Origin: Prevotella sp.
GTDB lineage: Bacteria > Bacteroidota > Bacteroidia > Bacteroidales > Bacteroidaceae
Assembly: GCA_016281815.1 (NCBI GenBank)
Contig: JAEEJK010000068.1
Span: 1 to 64,000 of the forward strand
DNA length: 64,000 nucleotides
Reading direction: 5' to 3'
Made by a program: the position numbers and the translations under genes. Positions 18,179-24,998 of the stretch are shown piece by piece (positions within the stretch are counted from its first letter, which is position 1; the number at the start of each line of letters is the position of its first letter). A model generated the notes under the pieces. That model made no database searches and was not told where the DNA came from. It saw only the letters and a program-made list of their open reading frames with translations.

Positions 18179-18265
18179 CTATATCTATCCTCTCTATAGC
18201 ATCTATCCCTTCTATAGCATCTATCCCCTCTATAGCATCTATCCCCTCTATCCCATCTATTATTC
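18179..18265 (+). repeat. Tandem repeat of CTATAGCATCTATCCCC (about 18-bp unit)
   Basis: Three to four direct copies of a unit TCTATAGCATCTATCCC(C/T) precede the GH5 gene. Not coding. Confidence 0.9.
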
Positions 18266-18304
18266 ATTATATCTTACATCTATCACACCAATACCCTAAA
18301 AACA

Positions 18305-19459
18305 ATGAAAAAACTATTCTTCTTTTTGGCTATTGTAGCCACTGTTGTGTGGTCCCTATCTGGCTGCACCACCAAGACAGAGAACAATGACGGAGCCAAC
18401 AATTTCCGCATCAAGCGCGGTACCAACCTCAGCCATTGGCTGTCACAGTCGGAGGAGCGGGGCGAGGAGCGCCGCCAGCACATCCAGGAGGATGACTTCG
18501 AGCGCCTGGAGCAACTTGGCTTCGATTTCGTGCGTATCCCCATCGACGAGGTGCAGTTCTGGGATGAGGAAGGCAACCAACTCCCTGAGGCATGGCAACT
18601 GCTGACCAATGCCCTCCATCTGGCTGCCAAGCATCACCTGCGTGCCATCGTCGACCTCCACATCATCCGCTCGCATTATTTCAATGCCGTAAATGAGGGC
18701 GGTGCCAGCGCCAACACCCTCTTCACCTCCGAGGAGGCACAACAAAACCTCATCCACATGTGGTATGAGTTGTCCGACGTGCTGCAGGACTTCAGCACCG
18801 ACTCCGTGGCATACGAGTTCATGAACGAGCCGGTGGCTGACGACCACGAGCAGTGGAACCAGTTGGTGGCCAAGGTGCACAAGGCTCTCCGTGAGCGCGA
18901 GCCGCAGCGCACCCTCGTCGTGGGTTCCAACCGCTGGCAGGGCTACGAGACAATGAAATATCTGAAAGTGCCTGAGGGTGACAAGAACATTGTCCTCTCG
19001 TTCCACTACTACAACCCGATGCTCCTGACCCATTACGGAGCCTGGTGGACACCGTTAGGCAAATACACAGGCAAGGTCAACTATCCCGGTGTCCTCGTGT
19101 CGAAGGAAGACTACGAGGCTGCCCCCGACTCACTGAAGCCGATGCTGGAGCCATTCACCACACAGGAGTGGAATGTCGACAAGATCCGCGAGGACTTCAA
19201 GGATGCCATCGAGGTGGCCAAGCGCTATGGTCTGCAGTTGTTCTGCGGCGAATGGGGTGTCTACGAGCCTGTCGACAGGGAACTGGCCTATCGATGGACA
19301 AAGGACATGCTGAGCGTTTTTGATGAGTTCAACATCGCCTGGACCACTTGGTGCTATGATGCTGATTTCGGCTTCTGGGATCAGAAAAAGCACGACTATA
19401 AGGATAAGCCTCTCGTCGACCTCCTGATGGGTGCAAAAGGGATTGAGAAGGAAAATTGA
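18305..19459 (+). CDS. Glycoside hydrolase family 5 lipoprotein (endoglucanase-like)
   Basis: 384 residues with a lipoprotein signal (VVWSLSGC, Cys about 21), so likely anchored to the periplasmic or outer face of a membrane. The GH5 barrel begins IKRGTNLSHWL; LGFDFVRIPIDEVQFW is the typical beta-2 block; acid/base Glu lies in FMNEP (residue 175) and the nucleophile Glu in CGEWG (residue 316). The family cleaves beta-linked glucans, mannans or related glycans; the substrate is not evident. It stands alone between an 18-bp tandem repeat and a strong terminator at 19522-19565. Confidence 0.92.
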   Translation: MKKLFFFLAIVATVVWSLSGCTTKTENNDGANNFRIKRGTNLSHWLSQSEERGEERRQHIQEDDFERLEQLGFDFVRIPIDEVQFWDEEGNQLPEAWQLLTNALHLAAKHHLRAIVDLHIIRSHYFNAVNEGGASANTLFTSEEAQQNLIHMWYELSDVLQDFSTDSVAYEFMNEPVADDHEQWNQLVAKVHKALREREPQRTLVVGSNRWQGYETMKYLKVPEGDKNIVLSFHYYNPMLLTHYGAWWTPLGKYTGKVNYPGVLVSKEDYEAAPDSLKPMLEPFTTQEWNVDKIREDFKDAIEVAKRYGLQLFCGEWGVYEPVDRELAYRWTKDMLSVFDEFNIAWTTWCYDADFGFWDQKKHDYKDKPLVDLLMGAKGIEKEN

Positions 19460-19463
19460 TAAT

Positions 19464-19499
19464 CGGCTTCTCTGTATGTTGCGCTTTCGGCGCAACTCC
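19464..19499. repeat. Dispersed hairpin element, copy 3
   Basis: Stem GTTGCGC / GCGCAAC (19478-19496) with compensating changes relative to copies 1 and 2, which shows the hairpin is kept while the sequence drifts. Confidence 0.65.
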
Positions 19500-19521
19500 C
19501 ACCCATCGAAGTAATGCCAAA

Positions 19522-19565
19522 AACAAGGCCCCCAACTTTCATTGCTGGGGGCCTTGTTCCTTTTT
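19522..19565 (+). terminator. Rho-independent terminator after the GH5 gene
   Basis: 13-bp stem AACAAGGCCCCCA / TGGGGGCCTTGTT followed by CCTTTTT. Confidence 0.9.
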
Positions 19566-19610
19566 ATGCCTTGTTCCGCTCCATGATCATGGGTATGAGT
19601 GTCTACCAAC

Positions 19611-19638
19611 AAAAATCCTCTCCCCGGTGGGGGAGAGG
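19611..19638 (-). terminator. Terminator of the small exported protein gene at 19664
   Basis: Stem CCTCTCCCC / GGGGAGAGG (19617-19638); on the minus strand it is followed by a T run (plus-strand AAAAA at 19611-19615). Confidence 0.75.
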
Positions 19639-19663
19639 TGCTCATATCTGAAATTGTCGATAT

Positions 19664-20119
19664 TTATTTGAGAGCCAACTCCAAAACTTCATTTCTGTTT
19701 ATTTCGTTGATGTTTCTCTTTTTCTTTTCCAAGGCTGCAATCTTATGATCGATTTTTTTGATCTTACCTTCGAAGTTGATGATTTCGGCCATGTCCTGTG
19801 ATGGATAGAAGTACATTCCTGCCACCATTCCTTGGGGCTTGTTCCGGTCAGCCTTTGCTTTCTCGAGTTTGTTGGCCATCTGGGTTCGTTTCTGTTCCAA
19901 TTTGGATATTTCATGGCTGATCACCTGAATTGGGTTTTCATCGTTGATCACCTTGTTGAGGGTATTGGCTGCGAGAGCATCCGTTTTTTCTTGCTGGCTG
20001 TCAAACTTGCTGCTATTGGTAAAATTGATTAAGCAACAAAAAACTATAATCACTGCTGATGCGAACAGGAAGGTCATCATGGACAAAATTCCGTTTGCGA
20101 TAAATTTCTTTGTTTTCAT
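19664..20119 (-). CDS. Hypothetical membrane-anchored protein with coiled coil
   Basis: About 151 residues, not recognised. A single hydrophobic segment near the N terminus (FLFASAVIIVFCCLINF) is followed by a charged, helix-rich region (ISKLEQKRTQMANKLEKAKA and KKIDHKIAALEKKKRN) likely to form coiled coil. An uncleaved membrane anchor with a periplasmic domain is the simplest reading. The start may be 20119 or the ATG three codons earlier at 20128; the frame opens at 20197 upstream of the -7 box and is rejected. Its promoter carries the three-site TGTCGCA array shared with two other leftward promoters. Confidence 0.7.
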   Translation of the reverse strand: MKTKKFIANGILSMMTFLFASAVIIVFCCLINFTNSSKFDSQQEKTDALAANTLNKVINDENPIQVISHEISKLEQKRTQMANKLEKAKADRNKPQGMVAGMYFYPSQDMAEIINFEGKIKKIDHKIAALEKKKRNINEINRNEVLELALK

Positions 20120-20165
20120 AATCTTCATTTTTTTATTGTTTATTCTTTTTTGTCGTTTTGATATT

Positions 20166-20174
20166 GCAAATATA
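20166..20174 (-). promoter_or_regulatory. -7 box (TATATTTGC) of the gene at 19664
   Basis: Minus-strand TATATTTGC, about 40-47 bp upstream of the start. Confidence 0.65.
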
Positions 20175-20227
20175 AAGTCATGGAAGATCTTTTTCAATTT
20201 TTTTTCATCATTTCTCTTTCATCTTGA

Positions 20228-20284
20228 TGCGACAGCCACCTCTGAATGTGACAAATCGCCCTCACACCTTTCTTGCTTGTCGCA
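20228..20284 (-). promoter_or_regulatory. Three-site TGTCGCA operator, copy A
   Basis: Plus-strand sites TGCGACA 20228-20234, TGTGACA 20247-20253 (one mismatch) and inverted TGTCGCA 20278-20284. Gaps are 12 and 24 bp, and the array begins 53 bp upstream of the -7 box. Copies B (23482-23538) and C (24387-24443) have the same spacing. Confidence 0.7.
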
Positions 20285-20330
20285 AGAGGTATTAATTTCG
20301 GATTATAAATATTATAAATCCTTATTCTAC

Positions 20331-20364
20331 TTGCAAAAGTTGTATGAATTGTATATCTTTGCGG
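20331..20364 (+). promoter_or_regulatory. Promoter module of the carboxylesterase gene (-7 box TATCTTTGC at 20354-20362)
   Basis: A 34-bp block with only one mismatch to 24524-24557 in front of the NUDIX gene. Shared core: AGTTGTATGAATTGTATATC followed by TTTGCGG. Confidence 0.75.
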
Positions 20365-20408
20365 ATGTGCAGTATAAGATGTGAAACTTGAATCTATAAT
20401 CGATAAAG

Positions 20409-21755
20409 ATGATGAACAAGAAAGGAATTACATTGTTGATAGTGGCCATGATGATGACTGCGGTCTGGGGACAGGTGCCTATCGTGAAAGTGGAGGGCGG
20501 AAATGTGCAAGGTGTGCCGTCAGTAGCAGAAGGCGTGACCGTCTTTCGGGGAATTCCCTACGCTGCGCCACCAGTGGGTGATCTGCGATGGAAACGACCG
20601 CAACCGGTCGTGAAATGGGATGGTATAAGAAAGGCCGACACCTTTGGCAACATCTGCTGGCAACCGGGCAATGCCGTCGGCACCTTCTATGGCAATGAGT
20701 TCTATTGGAAGGAGCAGACGGTGCAGAGCGAGGATTGCCTGTATCTGAACATCTGGACTCCGACAGAGGCTGTCGGCAACCGTGAGGGTGGGTTGCCTGT
20801 GGCATTTTGGGTGCATGGCGGCGCGTATTTCAACGGATATGGCCATGAAATCACCATGGACGGTGACGCGTGGGCCAAACGGGGCGTCATCCTCGTCACC
20901 ATCAACTATCGCTTAGGCATCTTCGGTTTTCTCGCCCATCCGCAATTGTCAAAAGAGAACAAAGACGGCACCTCGGGCAACTATGGTACCTACGATCAGG
21001 TGGCAGCCCTGAGGTGGGTGTATGACAACATCGCGGAGTTTGGTGGCGACCCTGACAACATCACCGTGATGGGACAAAGCGCGGGGGCGGCCAGCATCAA
21101 ATGCCTGGTATCGTCGCCGTTGTCAAAGGGGATGATCAGGAACGCGGTGATACAGAGCGGGGGTGGCATCAGCACGACCGCTGGCAACGACCCTGACCAA
21201 AAAAAGGCGGAGGCGACAGGGAAGGAGTTCATGGACAATCATGGACTGCGCTCTCTGAAGGAGATGCGTGCCGCGTCTGCGGAGGAACTGCTGCGAATAT
21301 TCAAGGAAAATGGCATGGGACTTTTCCGACCTCACATCGACGGTGTCCTTCTGAAGGAGTCGTTCGATAACGCGGCAAGGAACAACCACCTGGCTGACGC
21401 ACAGTATATGATTGGTTGCACATTGGATGACATCCGTCCGATGGGGAAACAGATAGATGAGTTCTGCTTCCTGCGTGACTCACTCAACCAAAGGCCGGCC
21501 TTCCAGTATCTCTTCGCTCGCAAACTGCCGGGCACGCACGATGGCGCGTTCCACTCTGCCGAACTGTGGTATATGTTCCACACGCTGGACCGCAGTTGGC
21601 GGCCGATGACGCCGTCTGATTATATCTTGGCGGATGAGGTGATGGACTGCTGGACGAACTTCGCCAAATATGGAAACCCAAATGGTTTGGATGCCTCGAC
21701 TTGGGCACCCTTCACATTGGCGAACCCCTATGTCAAGGTGTTCAATGTGAAATAA
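20409..21755 (+). CDS. Type-B carboxylesterase (alpha/beta hydrolase)
   Basis: 448 residues with a signal peptide (LLIVAMMMTAVWGQ), so exported. Typical type-B esterase blocks: GVTVFRGIPYAAPPVGDLRW at the N terminus, SEDCLYLNIWTP, oxyanion-hole VHGGAYFNGYG, nucleophile GQSAGAAS (Ser about 224) and a catalytic-His region near AFHSAELWYMF. Length is somewhat short of many family members because the lid region is compact. It hydrolyses carboxyl esters; the substrate is unknown. Start is 20409 or the adjacent ATG at 20412. It is followed by two small exported-protein genes in the same direction. Confidence 0.92.
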   Translation: MMNKKGITLLIVAMMMTAVWGQVPIVKVEGGNVQGVPSVAEGVTVFRGIPYAAPPVGDLRWKRPQPVVKWDGIRKADTFGNICWQPGNAVGTFYGNEFYWKEQTVQSEDCLYLNIWTPTEAVGNREGGLPVAFWVHGGAYFNGYGHEITMDGDAWAKRGVILVTINYRLGIFGFLAHPQLSKENKDGTSGNYGTYDQVAALRWVYDNIAEFGGDPDNITVMGQSAGAASIKCLVSSPLSKGMIRNAVIQSGGGISTTAGNDPDQKKAEATGKEFMDNHGLRSLKEMRAASAEELLRIFKENGMGLFRPHIDGVLLKESFDNAARNNHLADAQYMIGCTLDDIRPMGKQIDEFCFLRDSLNQRPAFQYLFARKLPGTHDGAFHSAELWYMFHTLDRSWRPMTPSDYILADEVMDCWTNFAKYGNPNGLDASTWAPFTLANPYVKVFNVK

Positions 21756-21789
21756 GAAAGAACTTTAATAATTGAGAAAGGATATTGTG

Positions 21790-22407
21790 ATGAGGAAAAG
21801 GATGATTTTGGGAATGTTGCTGGCGCTGGCCGGGATGCTCTCAGTGGCGGCACAGGATGCGGTGAATGTCATCCGCAAGCACTATGCTGAGGCTCAGCAG
21901 AAGGTGGCGGAATATGACAAGGCAGAGAAAGGGGAGGGTGATGTCTTCCCTCAGTATTATGAGGTGAACATCGTGCAGAACCTTCCGGGAACGGGTCCAC
22001 ACCACAAGCGGGTGAGGATGTACTACTACGAGTACGACAACGAGGACTGGCAACCAGATGAGCCGATGCTCACGCGGAGCCTGCAGTTCGTGACCGTGAA
22101 ATACAACTACGCAGCACGGGAGTTCTATGAGGAATACCTCTATGATGAGAAGGGTCAAATAGAGTTTGTCTATTACCGTGATGCTGACATAGATGATGTC
22201 GGCGGAGAGTGCCGGCTGTATTATAAGAACGGTAAACTGTTCCGCGTGCTGGTGAGCATCTTCAACCCAGAGACGGAGACGTATGAGCAGAAATACTCGG
22301 GTGCCACCATGCCGGAGAAATATGAGGTGCTGCATGAAGGGCGTCTGTATAATATCAAAAAATACAAAACCCTCTTCGATGAACTTGATATCGACACATT
22401 TCATTAA
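21790..22407 (+). CDS. Hypothetical exported protein
   Basis: About 205 residues, not recognised. A clear signal peptide (ILGMLLALAGMLSVAAQ) is followed by an acidic, tyrosine-rich body (RVRMYYYEYDNEDW, YDEKGQIEFVYYRD) with probable beta-strand content. The ATG at 21790 has a purine-rich GAGAAAGGA upstream. It lies 34 bp after the carboxylesterase stop and is probably cotranscribed with it and with the next gene. Confidence 0.75.
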   Translation: MRKRMILGMLLALAGMLSVAAQDAVNVIRKHYAEAQQKVAEYDKAEKGEGDVFPQYYEVNIVQNLPGTGPHHKRVRMYYYEYDNEDWQPDEPMLTRSLQFVTVKYNYAAREFYEEYLYDEKGQIEFVYYRDADIDDVGGECRLYYKNGKLFRVLVSIFNPETETYEQKYSGATMPEKYEVLHEGRLYNIKKYKTLFDELDIDTFH

Positions 22408-22443
22408 ACATCATTTATCGTTCATACGAATCACTCAAATAGG

Positions 22444-23250
22444 ATGAATAAGATGAAAAGAATTGTTTTTGCAATGATGGTCTTGTTCGTGACCAATATG
22501 GCTGCGGCAGTGGAAATTACCCACCTGCGCCAGATCGGTCTGCCGACGAAAGCGGTGCCGGCAACGTTGTATTTCGAAAACTTGTTTGTGAACACGCCGA
22601 GGACAATAACTGAACAGGACATCGCGGAGAGCACTCTCAGCGGGTTTGATGATGAGTATTTCTTCTTTGTGGAACAGTTGCCGACCTCAGAAGATGACCT
22701 GTATGCTCGCATCAACCTGTGGATGTACGACTCGGAAAAAGACAAGGTGGACAAAATATTCAGCCAGGAGGGTGAGGAATATGAGGAACTGTTTGTAATG
22801 GGCATCACTTGGCTGCTCGACAAACGCTCGTCGTTCAAAAACGTGATGGTTGAAGACTCGAAACAGACAATCAGCGTGCAGCAGTTCACCAGCAAACCGG
22901 TGGTCGTCCTCAAGGCGGAGATCTTCACTGGTTTCATGCACGCGCCGCAGATGACGCTCTTGGTGTATCCTGAGTCGAAAAAGGTGCAGACGCTGGAGAA
23001 CCAGATATTCGTCTGTATCTCACATACGCTGACCAATGTGCTGATGGCGGCGGAGATGGATTACGCTCAGGACTACATCATCACCACAAGTACCACTATG
23101 CGCTCTGAGAAGCAACCACTAAAGGAGTCGGAGGAGTATATCATCTTCAATAAGCAGTATCTCTATCCCGAACTGCATGTGTATTCTGCCCGGGGTGAAG
23201 AGGTGGGGAGCATCTCCCTGCCCGAGGACGAGGTGGATATGATCAGATAA
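22444..23250 (+). CDS. Hypothetical exported protein
   Basis: 268 residues, not recognised. Signal peptide RIVFAMMVLFVTNMAAAV, then a mixed acidic body (EDLYARINLWMYDSEKD-like stretches) and a C terminus LHVYSARGEEVGSISLPEDE. Third gene of the 20409-23250 run; a terminator follows immediately. An alternative start is the ATG at 22453. Confidence 0.75.
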   Translation: MNKMKRIVFAMMVLFVTNMAAAVEITHLRQIGLPTKAVPATLYFENLFVNTPRTITEQDIAESTLSGFDDEYFFFVEQLPTSEDDLYARINLWMYDSEKDKVDKIFSQEGEEYEELFVMGITWLLDKRSSFKNVMVEDSKQTISVQQFTSKPVVVLKAEIFTGFMHAPQMTLLVYPESKKVQTLENQIFVCISHTLTNVLMAAEMDYAQDYIITTSTTMRSEKQPLKESEEYIIFNKQYLYPELHVYSARGEEVGSISLPEDEVDMIR

Positions 23251-23256
23251 AAAGGA

Positions 23257-23294
23257 AAAGGGGCGAGGAATGTGATTCCTGCCCCTTTGTGAAA
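23257..23294. terminator. Bidirectional terminator
   Basis: Stem AAAGGGGC / GCCCCTTT (23257-23288) enclosing a second stem AGGAAT / ATTCCT; T-rich in both directions. It ends the rightward run and would also end any leftward transcript from the promoter at 23421-23429. Confidence 0.8.
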
Positions 23295-23413
23295 ATGATG
23301 TTTCACTGATCATCTCTATGATCCATTCCTGTTTTTACTCTTTTACTAACTTACTTACCTAATCATTAACCAAAAACCAAAAACTTATCTATGAGAAATT
23401 ACTTGTCTGCTTT
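23257..23413 (-). ncRNA. Candidate non-coding transcript under a three-site operator promoter
   Basis: A leftward promoter (-7 box 23421-23429, operator copy B upstream) points into 150 bp that ends in a terminator and holds no open frame longer than 7 codons after the start region. It may be a small RNA, or the relic of a deleted gene; the plus strand here also looks like an A-rich leader (TTAACCAAAAACCAAAAAC) with a broken 19-codon frame. Confidence 0.3.
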
Positions 23414-23420
23414 TGACATG

Positions 23421-23429
23421 ACAAAGTTA
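23421..23429 (-). promoter_or_regulatory. -7 box (TAACTTTGT), orphan leftward promoter
   Basis: Minus-strand TAACTTTGT fits TAnnTTTG; no protein gene follows it. Confidence 0.5.
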
Positions 23430-23481
23430 CGATGGGATTCCTCTGGATGAAAATAATATCCGATTTTTCTCCTCATCTCGT

Positions 23482-23538
23482 TGCGACACCATGACCATCT
23501 TGCGACAGAACGCGGCAATGGCCTCAGAATGTGTCGCT
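23482..23538 (-). promoter_or_regulatory. Three-site TGTCGCA operator, copy B
   Basis: Plus-strand TGCGACA 23482-23488, TGCGACA 23501-23507 and TGTCGCT 23532-23538 (one mismatch). Gaps 12 and 24 bp; starts 52 bp upstream of the -7 box. Confidence 0.7.
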
Positions 23539-23671
23539 CACGAAGATTTTTGTCCCGAAAGATAGAGATTTGTCGAAGACCCACTGACCGAAGGGAGGTA
23601 ATTGAAGAATACATTCTATTATTAGAGTGTGCCAGGGGGAGTTGATCAATATCATGCTTATTAACTATGCG

Positions 23672-23709
23672 AAAAACCCCACATCCTCAGTACGTGGAGG
23701 GATGTGGGG
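23672..23709 (-). terminator. Terminator of the small exported protein gene at 23751
   Basis: 10-bp stem CCCCACATCC / GGATGTGGGG with T run on the minus strand (plus AAAAA at 23672-23676). Confidence 0.85.
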
Positions 23710-23750
23710 TAACCATTGTTTATGAGAGTGTTTGCTGTGTGATGTCTTCT

Positions 23751-24242
23751 TCAATTTGCCTGACCGAGAAGTCTGAGAGTCTCTGGCTTGTCGAAGTTTT
23801 GGCTTGCATAGAAGCTGGCGTCCATTTGATTGTGGCCACCTTTGTAGGTGAGGACCTCAGTTGGCAGTTGCATGAGGAACTGTCCGTTGTCGTAGCGGTC
23901 GTTGACGGCCATTGTCAAGCCTTCTGCATTCATCGTGAAGGGGCGGCAGAACCACTCGCTGGCGAGATATTGACTGTTCTGTGAGTCGGAGAGCACCTGT
24001 GCCATGTCGCGGTTGCGGATTTCCCAGTTGAATCCGTACATGTCGGCTTCCTCGTCAATGTTGAGCATGTAGTCGAGGTTGATCTCATAGACTGCCTCCA
24101 GTTGTGATTCAGTCAGGTTGAGTTCGTATGCCATCTTGTCGGTGAGGAACATAGCTTTGTTACGTGCGTCTGTGTAAGGCATTGCTGCGGCTGTGAGAAC
24201 TATCGTCATCATTGCAACCATTAAAGTGATTCTTGCTTTCAT
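23751..24242 (-). CDS. Hypothetical exported protein
   Basis: 163 residues. Signal peptide MVAMMTIVLTAAAMPYTD; the mature part begins with helices TDKMAYELNLTESQLEAVYE, a pattern seen in small periplasmic Bacteroidetes proteins with Spy/CpxP-like helical starts, but no named family is claimed. Several aromatic residues and a single Cys (WFCRP) follow. It has its own promoter (24326-24334), operator copy C upstream and a terminator downstream, so it forms a single-gene unit that shares regulation with the gene at 19664. Confidence 0.75.
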   Translation of the reverse strand: MKARITLMVAMMTIVLTAAAMPYTDARNKAMFLTDKMAYELNLTESQLEAVYEINLDYMLNIDEEADMYGFNWEIRNRDMAQVLSDSQNSQYLASEWFCRPFTMNAEGLTMAVNDRYDNGQFLMQLPTEVLTYKGGHNQMDASFYASQNFDKPETLRLLGQAN

Positions 24243-24325
24243 TTTGTTTTTATTTTTTTAGTTTTACTTTCTTGTTGATGATCTCTTTTTGTTGTGATTG
24301 GCTGAGCTTTTTTGCTTTTGCCGAT

Positions 24326-24334
24326 GCAAAGGTA
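24326..24334 (-). promoter_or_regulatory. -7 box (TACCTTTGC) of the gene at 23751
   Basis: Minus-strand TACCTTTGC; leaves an 80-nt A-rich leader. Confidence 0.7.
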
Positions 24335-24386
24335 GAGCGGTTTTGACGGCAGACCATGATTTTTTGTGAATTCTTTCCCCAAAGCG

Positions 24387-24443
24387 TGCGACATGGAGCG
24401 GCATTTGCGACAAAGCCCTCCACCCCCTTCAAAATATGTCGCA
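24387..24443 (-). promoter_or_regulatory. Three-site TGTCGCA operator, copy C
   Basis: Plus-strand TGCGACA 24387-24393, TGCGACA 24406-24412 and inverted TGTCGCA 24437-24443, all exact. Gaps 12 and 24 bp; starts 52 bp upstream of the -7 box. Confidence 0.75.
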
Positions 24444-24523
24444 AAACACTGCAAAAACATGATGCAATCCTATCATTTCATCATGAATGTCATCAGCACC
24501 CAACCTCTTTCACTGCCTTCAAT

Positions 24524-24557
24524 TTGCAAGAGTTGTATGAATTGTATATCTTTGCGG
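24524..24557 (+). promoter_or_regulatory. Promoter module of the NUDIX gene (-7 box TATCTTTGC at 24547-24555)
   Basis: 33 of 34 bases match the carboxylesterase promoter module at 20331-20364. Confidence 0.75.
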
Positions 24558-24594
24558 CGCGCAAGAAGAAAAGGAAAAGATACCCAGAGACACC

Positions 24595-24987
24595 ATGAAG
24601 CGAATAGAAGTTGTAGCCGCCATTATCCGTAAAAAGAGTGAAGTCTTCGCCACCCAAAGGGGATATGGCGATTGGAAAGACTGGTGGGAGTTTCCCGGCG
24701 GCAAGATGGAACCAGGGGAGACACCGGAGGAGGCTCTGACGCGGGAGATACGAGAGGAACTGTCGGCGGATATCAACGTGGATGAGTTCCTGTGTACAGT
24801 GGAGTATGACTACCCGAAGTTTCACCTGACCATGCATTGCTTCCTCTGCTCATTGCTGACGGAGGCGATGCACCTGAATGAACATGAGGCGGCACGATGG
24901 CTCAGGAAAGATGAATTGGAGAGCGTAGGCTGGTTGCCTGCCGACAGAGTGGTGATTGAGAAATTGAAATTGAAGAGTGAAGAATAA
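24595..24987 (+). CDS. NUDIX hydrolase, MutT-like (8-oxo-dGTP diphosphatase candidate)
   Basis: 130 residues, normal for MutT. The NUDIX box is intact: GGKMEPGETPEEALTREIRE followed by EL (G-x5-E-x7-REUxEExG). The start VVAAIIRKK...FATQRGYGDWKDWWEFPGG is typical of MutT/CTP pyrophosphohydrolase-like members that clean oxidised nucleotides, but other NUDIX substrates cannot be excluded. It lies divergent to the gene at 23751. Its last residues (KSEE) and stop are formed by AGTGAAGAATAA, the same repeat unit seen at the ends of miaB and the glycosyltransferase. Confidence 0.92.
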   Translation: MKRIEVVAAIIRKKSEVFATQRGYGDWKDWWEFPGGKMEPGETPEEALTREIREELSADINVDEFLCTVEYDYPKFHLTMHCFLCSLLTEAMHLNEHEAARWLRKDELESVGWLPADRVVIEKLKLKSEE

Positions 24988-24998
24988 TCTTCTTTTTC

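Noticed and set aside
18179..18265. CRISPR array
   Set aside because: Direct repeats are contiguous without spacers and no cas genes are present; the same holds for the heptamer and octamer arrays.
23399..23614. Leftward 71-codon frame
   Set aside because: It reads through operator copy B and the -7 box, so it is unlikely to be translated.
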